DNA of 64,000 nucleotides from Bacteroidaceae bacterium. Its GTDB lineage: Bacteria; Bacteroidota; Bacteroidia; Bacteroidales; Bacteroidaceae. Below the pieces are notes generated by a model. It saw only the letters and a program-made list of their open reading frames with translations, ran no database searches and was not told the origin of the DNA. The position numbers and the translations under genes are program-made. How positions within the stretch are numbered: position 1 is the stretch's first letter; every line of letters begins with the position of its first letter. The DNA lies in contig JAFUYT010000021.1 in NCBI GenBank assembly GCA_017470425.1, positions 1-64,000 of the forward strand, in the 5' to 3' direction. Below, piece after piece: positions 18,092 to 27,270 of the stretch.

Positions 18092-21000
18092 GCCGCCTCC
18101 TCGCACCACTTGCGTGCATTCACGAAGGCTTCCAGCCACGGTGTTACCTCGTCCTTACGACGGTTTGCGGGGTAGTAGGCACACTGCCAGGGGAAGATGG
18201 CGCGCTCGAGGTGGGGCATCATCGCCAGATGACGGCCGTCAGCCGAGCAGAGACCGGCGACGGCATAGTCGGAGCCGTTGGGGTTGCCGGGATACTGGTC
18301 GTAGGAGTATTTGGCCACCACGTGGTACTCGCTCTCGGGCTGCGGAAGGTGGAACTTACCCTCGCCGTGCGCCACCCAGATGCCGAGCTTGCTGCCAGCG
18401 AGCGAGCCGAGCATCACGCTGTTGTTCTCAGGGATGGTGAGGCCGAGGAAGGCTGACTCAAACTTATGGCTGTCGTTGTGGAGCATAGCGGCCCCGCTCC
18501 CCGCTCCCCCCGTGGGGGGGAGAGCCGCCAAGCTTGTGTTTTCGTCTTTTTCTTTAAAGGATATGGATTCCTCCCCCCCACGGGGGGAGTTAGAGAGAGG
18601 CCACAAAAGGCCCAGCTCTACCATCAGCTGGCATCCGTTGCAGATACCGAGCGAGAGGGTGTCCTTGCGGGCGTAGAAGCGGTCGAGGGCCGCCTTGGCC
18701 TTCGGGTTGTAGAGGAAGGCACCGGCCCATCCCTTGGCGGAGCCGAGGACGTCGCTGTTCGAGAAGCCACCGCAGAAGACAATCATCTGGATGTCATCCA
18801 GCGTCTCGCGCCCCGTGATGAGGTCGGTCATCATCACGTCCTTCACGTCGAAGCCGGCGAGGTAGAGCGAGTAAGCCATCTCGCGCTCGCCATTGGTGCC
18901 TTTCTCGCGGATGATGGCGGCCTTCACCCTGGCGACGGAGTCGCCAGGCACCGGACACGCCGCACTCTTTATCTTCCACTGCAGGGGCTGCAGCTTGTAG
19001 TTCTCGGCGCGGCGGTCGGCGCAGCCGTTCATGCTCTGCTTCGTGTCGAGGCGGTGAGAGGGGGCATACCAGATGTCGCGCAGGGCGTCGATGTCGAGGG
19101 TCTCTTCGAAATCACCCTTGCGGAGACGGATGGTGCGCTCGCGCGCGGGTACACCTATATATATATAGCCTACGCCGGCGTCGTCCATGAGCTTCTTGAA
19201 TTCGGCCTCGTGCTGCTGGCTCACCTGCACGACGACACCGGGATTCTCGGCAAAGAGGATCTTGGTGATGTCATCTGTTGCGAAGTTGTTCAGGTTGATC
19301 TTCAAGCCTCCCTTCGTATTGGCGAAGCACATCTCCAGCAGCGTCGTGATGAGGCCGCCGGCGCTGATGTCATGACCCGCCAGGAGGAGTCCTTTCTTCA
19401 CGCACTGCTGCACGACATCGAAGGCATCGCGGAAGTACTCGGGGTTGGTGCAGGTGGGGACGTCGCTGCCCACCTTGCCCTGGCTCTGTGCGTAGGCACT
19501 GCCGCCGAGGCGCAACTCATCAAAGGAGAAGTCGATATGGTAGAGGGCGCTCTTCGGGTCGTCGGCCAGCACGGGGCTCACGACCTTACGGACATCACTG
19601 ACTTCGCCGCCGGAGGTGACGATGACGGTGCCCGGAGCGATGACCTTGGTGCCATCGGGGTATTTCTGCGTCATCGAGAGACTGTCCTTGCCCGTGGGCA
19701 CGTTGATCTCCAGTGCGCAGCAGAACTCTGAGAGCGCTTCTACTGCCTTGTAAAGGCGGGCGTCCTCGCCCTTCTGCGAGCGGCACGGCCACATCCAGTT
19801 GGCGCTGAGGCTGACGCTGTCAAGGCCTTCTGCCAACGGAGCCCACACGATGTTCGTCAGGCTCTCTGCTACGGAGAGGACACTGCCCGCGGCGGGATCG
19901 GCTAGACCGGCCTGCGGAGCATGACCGAGGGCGGTGGCGATGCCCTTACGGCCACGATAGTCGAGGGCTACGACGCCGCAGTCGCTGAGCGGCAGTTGCA
20001 ACTCACCCTGGCACTGCTGGCGTGCCACCTTGCCTGTGACGGAGCGATCGACCTTGTTCGTCAACCAGTCCTTGCAGGCCACCGCTTCGAGCGAGAGGAC
20101 AGCTTGAAGTGAATTCATAATTGACAATTCATAATTCATAATTGTCTTCGGATTGCCATCCTTCTGTACACCAACTTCATTATTAATTGTGAATTGTGAA
20201 TTGTGAATTGACTCAACGTCAGCATAACGACGTTCCACCGTCTCATCCACCATCACCGTCTTGGGGGAGTGGCCGAACATCTGAGCCACGTCGAGGTCGA
20301 AGGGACGGATGCCGTCGCCCTGCTCGAAGGCGAAGTGGGCATCACCCGTGGTCTCGCCGACGACATAGAGCGGAGCACGCTCACGCTCGGCAATGGCGCG
20401 GACATGGTCGAGGTGTTCCTCTTGGATGAGCAAGCCCATGCGCTCCTGGCTCTCATTGGCGATGATCTCCTTGCTGGAGAGCGTGGGATCGCCGATGGGC
20501 AGCTTGGTCATATCAATGAGACCGCCGCACTCCTCCACGAGCTCGCTCAGACAGTTGACATGGCCTGCGGAGCCGTGGTCGTGGATGCTGACGACGGGGT
20601 TGACATCTTCTTCGCACAAGGAGCGCACAAGGTTGTAGGCGCGCTTCTGCATCTCGGGGTTGGCGCGCTGCACGGCGTTCAGCTCGATGCCGCTGCTGTA
20701 GCGGCCCGTATCAACGCTCGACACGGAGCCGCCGCCAAGGCCGATGCGATAGTTGTCACCACCCACGACGACAATCTTATTGCCCTTCTCGGGCGTGCCC
20801 TTCAGGCAGTCGCGCTTGGTGCCGTAGCCCACGCCACCGGCGAGCATGATGACCTTATCGTAGCCGTACTGTTCGCCGTTCTCCTCATGCTCGAAGGTGA
20901 GCACGGAACCCGTGATGAGCGGCTGGCCGAACTTGTTGCCGAAGTCGCTGGCACCATTCGAGGCCTTGATGAGGATCTGCTCGGGAGTCTGGTAGAGCCA

Positions 21001-22014
21001 CTTCCGCTCTTTGAGCGAATTCATAATTGGTAATTCATAATTCATATTTGGCTGCGCACTGCCAGTCTTCTCTGCGTTAGCATCATTGTGAATTGTGAAT
21101 TGTGAATGATGAATTGACCTCGGATACGAGGTCATATACACTGCCGTGCCGGCAATCGGCCAGGAGCCTACGCCGCCGCCCATGCGGTCGCGGATCTCTC
21201 CGCCCGTGCCGGTGCTGGCGCCGTTGAAGGGTTCTACGGTCGTGGGGAAGTTGTGCGTCTCGGCCTTGATGCTGATGACGCTCTCGATATTCTTCACGCG
21301 GAACCAGTCGCTCGTGGCGTGGTTGGCAGGTGCGAACTGCTCCACGACAGGTCCCTCGGCGAAGGCCACATTATCTTTATACGCAGAGATGATCCGATGC
21401 GGGTTCTCCTGCGTCGTGCGCTTGATCATCTGGAAGAGGCTGGAGGGCTTCTCCTCGCCATCGATGATGAAGGTGCCGCCGAAGATCTTGTGGCGGCAGT
21501 GCTCGCTGTTGATCTGGGCGAAGCCGAACACCTCGGAGTCCGTCAGCTTGCGACCCAGCTGCCCTTCCACCTTGTGCAGGTACTCAATCTCTTCGGGCGA
21601 CAGCGCCAGACCTTCCTGCTCGTTATACTCCTCCAAGTTCTCGATGTGCTGGATGGGCGCAGGCTCGATGTTGACGGTGAAGATGTCCTGGTCGAGGCCG
21701 TCATAGAGACGCTGGAGCATAGGGTCATAAAGCCCCTCTCCGTCTCCCCCCGTGGGGGGGAGCGCAGTGTATTCCTCGATGCGCTGGATGCCGTTGATGG
21801 CCATGTTCTGCGTGATCTCTACGGCGTTGGTACTCCACGGCGTAATCATCTCGCGGCGGGGCCCGACAAAGTGCCCTTCGAGGGTGGTGGCATCGATGAG
21901 CGTGGCGCCGCCATAGAGCCAGCAGAGCCGTTCGGTCTCTTCGGGCGTGAGCGTGTGGTTCGCCTGTGTGGCGATAATCGTGTTCTGTGGAGTTCGGAAG
22001 AAGAAGATTGCCAT
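18085..22014 (-). CDS. purL: Phosphoribosylformylglycinamidine synthase with in-frame repeat inserts
   Basis: A 1309-residue single-chain PurL (FGAM synthase) that converts FGAR and glutamine to FGAM in purine synthesis. The synthetase half has FGFAQINSEHCRHKIFGG, NIESVISIKAETHNFPTTVE and GTGGEIRDRMGGG. The C-terminal glutaminase has the nucleophile motif LSLGICNGCQLMVELG and the ending GRHLAMMPHLERAIF. Four segments absent from usual PurL proteins interrupt it: about residues 83-96, 300-331, 600-635 and 1138-1175. Each corresponds to a repeat element at DNA level, all in frame, so the gene is probably functional and longer than normal. A promoter motif lies about 32 bp upstream; the two transporter genes follow. 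Confidence 0.96.
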   Translation of the reverse strand: MAIFFFRTPQNTIIATQANHTLTPEETERLCWLYGGATLIDATTLEGHFVGPRREMITPWSTNAVEITQNMAINGIQRIEEYTALPPTGGDGEGLYDPMLQRLYDGLDQDIFTVNIEPAPIQHIENLEEYNEQEGLALSPEEIEYLHKVEGQLGRKLTDSEVFGFAQINSEHCRHKIFGGTFIIDGEEKPSSLFQMIKRTTQENPHRIISAYKDNVAFAEGPVVEQFAPANHATSDWFRVKNIESVISIKAETHNFPTTVEPFNGASTGTGGEIRDRMGGGVGSWPIAGTAVYMTSYPRSIHHSQFTIHNDANAEKTGSAQPNMNYELPIMNSLKERKWLYQTPEQILIKASNGASDFGNKFGQPLITGSVLTFEHEENGEQYGYDKVIMLAGGVGYGTKRDCLKGTPEKGNKIVVVGGDNYRIGLGGGSVSSVDTGRYSSGIELNAVQRANPEMQKRAYNLVRSLCEEDVNPVVSIHDHGSAGHVNCLSELVEECGGLIDMTKLPIGDPTLSSKEIIANESQERMGLLIQEEHLDHVRAIAERERAPLYVVGETTGDAHFAFEQGDGIRPFDLDVAQMFGHSPKTVMVDETVERRYADVESIHNSQFTINNEVGVQKDGNPKTIMNYELSIMNSLQAVLSLEAVACKDWLTNKVDRSVTGKVARQQCQGELQLPLSDCGVVALDYRGRKGIATALGHAPQAGLADPAAGSVLSVAESLTNIVWAPLAEGLDSVSLSANWMWPCRSQKGEDARLYKAVEALSEFCCALEINVPTGKDSLSMTQKYPDGTKVIAPGTVIVTSGGEVSDVRKVVSPVLADDPKSALYHIDFSFDELRLGGSAYAQSQGKVGSDVPTCTNPEYFRDAFDVVQQCVKKGLLLAGHDISAGGLITTLLEMCFANTKGGLKINLNNFATDDITKILFAENPGVVVQVSQQHEAEFKKLMDDAGVGYIYIGVPARERTIRLRKGDFEETLDIDALRDIWYAPSHRLDTKQSMNGCADRRAENYKLQPLQWKIKSAACPVPGDSVARVKAAIIREKGTNGEREMAYSLYLAGFDVKDVMMTDLITGRETLDDIQMIVFCGGFSNSDVLGSAKGWAGAFLYNPKAKAALDRFYARKDTLSLGICNGCQLMVELGLLWPLSNSPRGGEESISFKEKDENTSLAALPPTGGAGSGAAMLHNDSHKFESAFLGLTIPENNSVMLGSLAGSKLGIWVAHGEGKFHLPQPESEYHVVAKYSYDQYPGNPNGSDYAVAGLCSADGRHLAMMPHLERAIFPWQCAYYPANRRKDEVTPWLEAFVNARKWCEEAAC
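18484..18605. repeat. Family 1 GC-palindrome element inside purL (full)
   Basis: Two GC-rich palindromic blocks in inverted orientation (18490-18528 and 18568-18603) flank an AT-richer core of about 40 bp. On the coding strand they read PLSNSPRGGEE, then a core SISFKEKDENTSLA, then [13 protein letters not shown]. The insert lies in the glutaminase domain between LLWP and AMLHND and keeps the frame. Confidence 0.85.
20113..20216. repeat. Family 2 AT-arm element inside purL
   Basis: Inverted AT-rich arms (AATTCATAATTGACAATTC on the left; AATTGTGAATTGTGAATTG on the right) enclose a core of about 45 bp. The insert is translated as SIHNSQFTINN, a variable middle, then IMNYELSIMNSL, parallel to the second copy at 21022-21117. 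Confidence 0.85.
21022..21117. repeat. Family 2 AT-arm element inside purL (second copy)
   Basis: The arms are again AATTCATAATT and AATTGTGAATTG types, and the core begins TTGGCTGCGCACTGCCAG. It is translated as SIHHSQFTIHN, a variable middle, then NMNYELPIMNSL. It aligns residue by residue with the copy at 20113-20216. Confidence 0.85.
21733..21772. repeat. Family 1 GC-palindrome half-element inside purL
   Basis: A single block (CCGTCTCCCCCCGTGGGGGG followed by GAGC) is translated as ALPPTGGDGEGLY near residue 85. It shares ALPPTGG with the right-hand halves at 18484-18605 and in pth. Confidence 0.8.
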
Positions 22015-22045
22015 GTGAAAAGTGTAAGATATTTAGTTTTGCGTG

Positions 22046-22053
22046 CAAAGGTA
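22046..22053 (-). promoter_or_regulatory. -7 promoter motif for purL
   Basis: CAAAGGTA on the plus strand is TACCTTTG on the minus strand, 32 bp upstream of the purL ATG. Confidence 0.65.
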
Positions 22054-22097
22054 CGCCAAAAGTATCAAAAAACAAAAGAAAAATCAATAGTAAAAAC

Positions 22098-22130
22098 AGG
22101 GAGCAAAGATTTTTTTAATCTTTGCTCCCT
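22098..22130 (-). terminator. Rho-independent terminator after the DUF5723 gene
   Basis: A 14-bp perfect stem, AGGGAGCAAAGATT / AATCTTTGCTCCCT, has a 5-nt loop and is followed on the minus strand by GTTTTTA. It lies 21 bp after the DUF5723 stop. Confidence 0.85.
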
Positions 22131-22150
22131 TATGATTTCAATTTACTTTT

Positions 22151-23599
22151 TTAGGATTTCTTTGGTTTACTGATAGGGAAATTAATACCCAGCGTGATGT
22201 CTGCATTGCTACGCAACGGTACGAAAGGCTTGGCCACTTTAAAGAAGGTGTGATCCATGCCTATGAAGAAGTTGAACCCGATAGGATGCACATTAAGCAT
22301 CCAACCGAGACATGGGCCGAATGTCCCGATGCCACCATTCACATTCATGTCAAACCAGTTGCAAGGAGCATAATTCACACTTAGGCGTTCTTCGTTCCAA
22401 GTATAGTCACCCTGGAAACGTGTCGTAGAGAGCAGACCGAACCGAATCTTATCATAGGCAGGCAATGCGTATTCCACGCCGATGTTCATGGTGATGCCAA
22501 TGCCGTAAGTGGCACCGCCCTGATCGCCGAGATTTTCCATGTTGTAGAGATCCTCTATGCGGTCTCCGAGGTCATCAATCTGGTTGCTCAGTGTCTTGTT
22601 GTCCTCACTGCCATCCTTCACACGTATATTCTGAAAACCGTTAAATACGAATTCGTCACCTCTGTTCTCAACGACGTGAGACGTATTCCAATGGATAAAA
22701 CCGAGATCAAGGAAGCTGAGGCTGGCTTTCAACCCAGGTACCATCTCCTTAAAGTCATAGACCGCACCAAGATCAAGAGCCATACCAAAACCGCCAAGGC
22801 CAGCACCTGTTATATCAATTTCGTCCACGGTGTTGTAGCCATAGCGTTCACCTGTGACAGGATCTACTCGTGTATTCCTGCTCTCGTCGTTGTATTTCTC
22901 ATGTTTCTCCTTAATTTCGAGACCTTTGACATTTGCTTCCACGCGTGCATCCGCGATGGCCGTCCATCGATTCGGACTTTCTAATTTCAGCTGAAGGTTC
23001 GTCAGTTCCGCCTTCACACGTGCAGCGCCAAAAAGGAATTTCAACTTGCCACCTACTGTCCAATTCTCATTAATCTTATGACTATGCCCAAGTGCAAGTT
23101 CCACGAAAGCCTGACTTTCCACATTGGCATCGCTGAGATCATAATTCTTGTTCTGTAGGTTCTTTGTAAGGTCAAACAAATCCTTGCCAAAGTGGACACC
23201 ACCCATCGTTCGCAAGTTGATACCTATGGTGTTGTAGCCTTTCCATGCTGCAAAGCCACCGGCAAGAATGGGCGTACTGAAATCTTCGATGAACTTGTTG
23301 TTGTCATTGATGTTACTCAAAGCTTCCGCAGGCGTCACATCGGGGTGCAGGAAGGTAACAGTCTTGCCATTACGATTGAAGAGGACATCACCGACCCCTA
23401 AATTGCCTTTCAGTCCCACGTGAAAATTACCCAGCAGCGGCATAGCTATATAGTTTTGGGGAGCTTCGAAAGCAGGGTTCAACTCATGGCGGTACATTGA
23501 ACCTTCCATGAAATAGCTGCTGCTGAATTGTTGGGCAATAGCGGGAACTGTCAGCAGGAGAGAGAACGCGACCAATGTCAGTTTTATTGTTGTTTTCAT
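22151..23599 (-). CDS. DUF5723-family outer-membrane-like protein
   Basis: A 482-residue protein from the start at 23599 (MKTTIKLTLVAFSLLLTVPA, a clear signal peptide); an upstream in-frame start would precede it with 10 residues that spoil the signal. The mature part begins QQFSSSYFMEGSMYRHELNPAF and NYIAMPLLGNFHVGLKGNLG, a pattern typical of DUF5723 proteins, and ends with alternating aromatic strands (VPLRSNADITLGINFPISK), suggesting an outer-membrane barrel. Function is unknown. It is encoded just downstream of a lipoprotein gene (48-bp gap) and is likely cotranscribed with it. Confidence 0.8.
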   Translation of the reverse strand: MKTTIKLTLVAFSLLLTVPAIAQQFSSSYFMEGSMYRHELNPAFEAPQNYIAMPLLGNFHVGLKGNLGVGDVLFNRNGKTVTFLHPDVTPAEALSNINDNNKFIEDFSTPILAGGFAAWKGYNTIGINLRTMGGVHFGKDLFDLTKNLQNKNYDLSDANVESQAFVELALGHSHKINENWTVGGKLKFLFGAARVKAELTNLQLKLESPNRWTAIADARVEANVKGLEIKEKHEKYNDESRNTRVDPVTGERYGYNTVDEIDITGAGLGGFGMALDLGAVYDFKEMVPGLKASLSFLDLGFIHWNTSHVVENRGDEFVFNGFQNIRVKDGSEDNKTLSNQIDDLGDRIEDLYNMENLGDQGGATYGIGITMNIGVEYALPAYDKIRFGLLSTTRFQGDYTWNEERLSVNYAPCNWFDMNVNGGIGTFGPCLGWMLNVHPIGFNFFIGMDHTFFKVAKPFVPLRSNADITLGINFPISKPKKS

Positions 23600-23647
23600 A
23601 TTGTTGGATATTTCTATTTTGTTCAACATTTAACTATGGCATATCGC

Positions 23648-25678
23648 TTAATCATTGTCCTGAATAGTGATTCCACCATCCACTCCAATGCGAACATTGG
23701 TCAGTTTTATGTATGAGTCTGCCTTGAGAGCTTCTACATTGTTCGCATCAGAGTTGATAAGCGAGGCTTTCAGTTTCAGTCCGTCAAACTGGTGCTCAGT
23801 CTCCCGGAGGTAATCATTCATATTCCCGGAAGTAGCCTTTAAGAGCAGACGGATGTTGTCTGCATCCTTTGTGCCATCAGCCTTGGCGCGAATAACCAGA
23901 GGATTCGTGTCCTTATACCCACTTCCATTACGCACTTGTTTGACAATGGCCAAGCCGTTGATCACATTACCATTTTTATCTATTGGAGTGGCATCCAATT
24001 GAATGTCGAGAGGAACCGTTGACGTGACCTGTGCTTCAATGATAAGGGCACCGAAGCTCAAATTATCCAAGTCAGAACCAAGTTCAATACCCGTCTCATC
24101 GGTGCGATACACGAGCTGGAAATTAGGGCCGAAAGTTAATTTGCAATGAGCCAGATAATCGAATTGCACTTTATAATCGGCATTGACAGGCAAGTCAACA
24201 CATTCGTTCAACTCTATCACTAATTTTCCATCCTTTCCACTTCCAAAAATTGTCATGTGATCTGGCACCTTCACCAACAGCTGCTCTAAATCTTTCACTT
24301 CAACAGGAGCGCCATAAGTGCATTGTGCATATTCCTCAGGTTCATCAACACTGCCTGACTGCTTGACCAATGGAACTACATATCCATTCGCGCTCTGCTT
24401 GAACGTCACTGGATGCGAAGCGTCAGCTACTGTAACGGTATAAGGATTCTCCTTGACATTCTTAGGATAGGAGGTTAAATTAAAGCCACGTATAGTAGCT
24501 GCAGCCGGAAGATCAGTATTCACCTTAAGGAAGAGCTGGGGATTTGCGAGATCCAAGTTGACATCGTCCTCTATGAGGAAGTCGGGAAGGTCGTTGAGCT
24601 GAATGTCCTCAATCTTGTCAAAGGCATGATGGATTGCGCCCGTAAACAGACTGACATGCAGTTTGGGATCGGCCACGAGGCTGTTGTGGAACTCACCTTC
24701 GCCGGTGAACGTAATATGATCAGGGAGCACAGAACCATAATCACCTAAAACAATCTGCAATTGCTCTTCAGGCGTGAGTCTGTCTTGATCAATATCCTCC
24801 ATGGCAACGTGTAAATCGCCAAGAATTTTAACTTCGCTTGCCAGCATGTTGACCTTTCCCTTATCCTGCATGGGAACAGCTCCCTGCTGGAAAGAGAAGC
24901 AACCTCCGTTTCCAATGTATGCACCTGCAAGCTTTAGCTCGATGACCGCCTCCTGAGTTTTCGCCAATTCAAGGGGGGAGGTATCGAAGCTCACTACTTG
25001 CCTGTCACTTTTTATTTCAGGAACGGAAGTCAGAATGCGTGTGTTGCCATCATTATAGGTGGCCTCAGCAATGTCAAAGCCGAGGGGAAGCTCTACCGTC
25101 AATGTTCCGAAACGAAGATTCTTCAACTTGTTGCCATAGTCACTCACTCTTACAGTGAAGGACACACGCTGGTCGTTGCCGAACTTTATATTTTCAATCC
25201 TCATCACATCCGCATTGATTTCATTGGAGTTCTCATCATCATAGCGTAGAATAGTCTTTCCCTCGAATGGGTATTCCCACAGATAGACCGATGGCGTTGC
25301 AGGTTCCTTCTTGGGTGCATAAGCCTTGACAGAGGATGTGGGTTCCTGACCATTCAGCGTAGTACTGAAGGGATTGATATTCGGAGCAGGGATAGCGATG
25401 TCCTCTAAATGGATATTCTGTTCTACAGAAGACCCTCCCTTGTGTAGGTAATAGAGACCGTCCGGCATTTCAACAACTGCTCCCCCCTCGGTCAGAGAGA
25501 ACAAATTGTGAAGTTGGATATCTTCCGTACTGCTCTGTGGCAACATAAAGATACCATCTCCAATTTTCATTGTCGTGTCGAGATTGTTCAAGTCATAGTC
25601 CTTGTCAATGCAAGCTGATAGCGCCAGAGAACCTGCGCATAAGGCAAAGAACACCTTTCTCATAGAACGTTTTTTCAT
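23648..25678 (-). CDS. Lipoprotein of unknown function
   Basis: A 676-residue protein with a basic N terminus, a hydrophobic stretch and a lipobox (LALSAC, Cys23). The first Met or Met6 could be the start. The body is beta-rich with repeated patterns such as GDLHVAMEDI and LRFGTLTVELPLGFDI, without an enzyme motif I recognise. It precedes the DUF5723 gene and has its own promoter motif about 40 bp upstream. The pair may form an envelope complex; this is inferred from adjacency. Confidence 0.75.
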   Translation of the reverse strand: MKKRSMRKVFFALCAGSLALSACIDKDYDLNNLDTTMKIGDGIFMLPQSSTEDIQLHNLFSLTEGGAVVEMPDGLYYLHKGGSSVEQNIHLEDIAIPAPNINPFSTTLNGQEPTSSVKAYAPKKEPATPSVYLWEYPFEGKTILRYDDENSNEINADVMRIENIKFGNDQRVSFTVRVSDYGNKLKNLRFGTLTVELPLGFDIAEATYNDGNTRILTSVPEIKSDRQVVSFDTSPLELAKTQEAVIELKLAGAYIGNGGCFSFQQGAVPMQDKGKVNMLASEVKILGDLHVAMEDIDQDRLTPEEQLQIVLGDYGSVLPDHITFTGEGEFHNSLVADPKLHVSLFTGAIHHAFDKIEDIQLNDLPDFLIEDDVNLDLANPQLFLKVNTDLPAAATIRGFNLTSYPKNVKENPYTVTVADASHPVTFKQSANGYVVPLVKQSGSVDEPEEYAQCTYGAPVEVKDLEQLLVKVPDHMTIFGSGKDGKLVIELNECVDLPVNADYKVQFDYLAHCKLTFGPNFQLVYRTDETGIELGSDLDNLSFGALIIEAQVTSTVPLDIQLDATPIDKNGNVINGLAIVKQVRNGSGYKDTNPLVIRAKADGTKDADNIRLLLKATSGNMNDYLRETEHQFDGLKLKASLINSDANNVEALKADSYIKLTNVRIGVDGGITIQDND

Positions 25679-25716
25679 AAATTGTTATAAGATTGGTAAA
25701 AACTGTAAATCCGCCG

Positions 25717-25724
25717 CAAATATA
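25717..25724 (-). promoter_or_regulatory. -7 promoter motif for the lipoprotein/DUF5723 pair
   Basis: CAAATATA on the plus strand is TATATTTG on the minus strand, fitting TAnnTTTG, 39 bp before the lipoprotein start. Confidence 0.5.
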
Positions 25725-25855
25725 TGTATATATTGGAGACGCGAGCAAATGATTTGTCTTAAAAAAACTTAACGGCATTAAATTACTGTATGATAGAGGG
25801 TTTATAAAAGTCTATCATACACTTATTATAGAGAGAGTCGTCCTTTGCTTTCTCC

Positions 25856-26362
25856 TTAATCCTCGTCGTCACCCTCGCCGAGATCGAAGTCGAAGTCGGC
25901 GAAGAAGACGGGGGTGTCGGCGGCTTGTGCGCCGAAGTCATCGAGGGCACGGCGCTCTTTCTTCGTCGGGCGCCCGGTGCCGCGGGCACGGTCAATGAAG
26001 CCACTAATGCGGTTCATCTCCAGTAGTTCATACTGCTCGGGGGCGGTGACGTTCTCCAAGATCTCGGGGATCAGCTTGGCACCCACGCGGTGCTCAATGG
26101 CCTGCAGGACGCGGAAGCTGTAGGTGATGGGCGGCTTTCGGACATCCACGATGTCGCCGACCTTCACCATGCGCGAGGGCTTCAGCTGCGCGCCGCCCAT
26201 GCTCACCTGCCCCTTCTTACAGGCGGCAGCGGCGAGGGTGCGGGTCTTGAAGATGCGGGCGGCCCAGAGCCATTTGTCGAGGCGAGCAGAAGCCCCAACA
26301 GACTCTCCCCCCGCCCTCCCTATAAGGGAGGGAGCAGTATGTGTTTGGCTAGTTAATCTCAT
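25856..26362 (-). CDS. S4-domain RNA-binding protein (Hsp15-like)
   Basis: A 168-residue protein. The S4 RNA-binding domain (about residues 27-85) has RLDKWLWAARIFKTRTLA, then GQVSMGGAQLKPSRMVKVGD, as in Hsp15/HslR, which binds ribosomal subunits carrying stalled nascent chains. The C terminus is acidic (DFDFDLGEGDDED). The first about 26 residues, including [14 protein letters not shown], are not part of the family: they are read from a family 1 repeat element that also provides the only available ATG. The gene follows pth in the rplY-pth-S4 order common in Bacteroidales. Confidence 0.9.
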   Translation of the reverse strand: MRLTSQTHTAPSLIGRAGGESVGASARLDKWLWAARIFKTRTLAAAACKKGQVSMGGAQLKPSRMVKVGDIVDVRKPPITYSFRVLQAIEHRVGAKLIPEILENVTAPEQYELLEMNRISGFIDRARGTGRPTKKERRALDDFGAQAADTPVFFADFDFDLGEGDDED

Positions 26363-26451
26363 TTATAAATAAATTATCGGAGAACGTAGAAAGAATTCAA
26401 TACGTCGAAGGTAATCGCTCCCTCCCTTATAGGGAGGGCGGAGGGAGAATC
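26301..26451. repeat. Family 1 element between pth and the S4 gene
   Basis: Two inverted blocks enclose about 75 bp: GACTCTCCCCCCGCCCTCCC with TATAAGGGAGGGAG (26301-26339), and CGCTCCCTCCCTTATAGGGA with GGGCGGAGGGAG (26415-26451). The right block encodes the last codons of pth (PPPSL) and its TAA stop; the left block encodes the N terminus of the S4 protein. Confidence 0.85.
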
Positions 26452-27098
26452 TGGGTCTTCTTATTCAACTGATTCATCGCCATCTGTATGCCTGCGAGAC
26501 AGAAGGTCTTGATGGCGGCGGTGGTGACTTTGGTGCGCTCGGGGATGAGGGCTTCTTCCTCGGGCGGGAACTTGCCGAGGACGTAGTCGATCTGCTGACC
26601 TTTGTAGAAGTCGTTGCCGATACCGAAGCGGAGGCGGGCGTACTGCTGCGTGCCGAGCGTCTGGGCGATGTGCTTGAGGCCGTTGTGACCGGCATCGCTG
26701 CCGCCGGGCTTCATGCGGAGCTGCCCGAAGGGCAGGGCGAGGTCATCGACGCAGACGAGCAGATGTTCCAGCTCGATCTTCTCCTGCTGCATCCAGTAGC
26801 GGACGGCGTTGCCGCTGAGGTTCATGAAGGTGGTGGGCTTCAGCAGGATGAGCTGGCGCCCCTTGACGCTGATGCGGGTGACGAAGCCGTAGCGCTTGTC
26901 CTCCCATATGGGCCCTCTCGAGGCCCCTCTCACGGCCCCTCTCCCCGCTCCCCCCGTGGGGGGGAGAGCCTCATCCTGTTTGTTCTTGGGTTGAACAGAC
27001 GCCGCCAAGGCGTCAACGATGCGGAAGCCGATGTTGTGGCGCGTGCCTTCGTAGTCTGGGCCCATGTTGCCGAGCCCCACGATGAGAAACTTTTCCAT
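26427..27098 (-). CDS. pth: Peptidyl-tRNA hydrolase
   Basis: A 223-residue enzyme from ATG 27098 that recycles peptidyl-tRNAs released during translation. It shows [21 protein letters not shown] (catalytic His), [38 protein letters not shown] and the [17 protein letters not shown] motif. An upstream in-frame start at 27182 would add 28 residues ([12 protein letters not shown], then [13 protein letters not shown]) that come from a repeat element, so I prefer 27098. A second repeat inserts about 27 residues ([13 protein letters not shown] and onward) after ASVQPKNKQ, and the 3' end including the stop is repeat-derived. Length without inserts is normal. Confidence 0.93.
   Translation of the reverse strand: MEKFLIVGLGNMGPDYEGTRHNIGFRIVDALAASVQPKNKQDEALPPTGGAGRGAVRGASRGPIWEDKRYGFVTRISVKGRQLILLKPTTFMNLSGNAVRYWMQQEKIELEHLLVCVDDLALPFGQLRMKPGGSDAGHNGLKHIAQTLGTQQYARLRFGIGNDFYKGQQIDYVLGKFPPEEEALIPERTKVTTAAIKTFCLAGIQMAMNQLNKKTQILPPPSL
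26921..26970. repeat. Family 1 half-element inside pth
   Basis: The block GGCCCCTCTCCCCGCTCCCC, continuing CCGTGGGGGGGAGAGCC, is read in frame as [16 protein letters not shown]. It shares ALPPTGG with the purL inserts and keeps the frame. Confidence 0.85.
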
Positions 27099-27108
27099 AG
27101 TAGAATCA

Positions 27109-27249
27109 GACTCTCCCCCCGCCCTCCCTACTAGGGAGGGAGCGGTTACCTTAGCGAAGAGTTTACGTATGAAACTTATCATGACTTGAGAATACAGGTT
27201 CTCGAAGGTAATAGCTCCCTCCCTTATAGGGAGGGCGGGGGGAGAGTCT
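27109..27249. repeat. Family 1 element between rplY and pth
   Basis: Two inverted blocks (27109-27145 and 27212-27249) enclose about 66 bp. The structure matches the element at 26301-26451, including a shared CGAAGGTAAT just before the right block. It sits directly upstream of the pth start and encodes the alternative N-terminal extension of Pth. Confidence 0.8.
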
Positions 27250-27270
27250 ATGGTGAATCTTTATGGGTCT

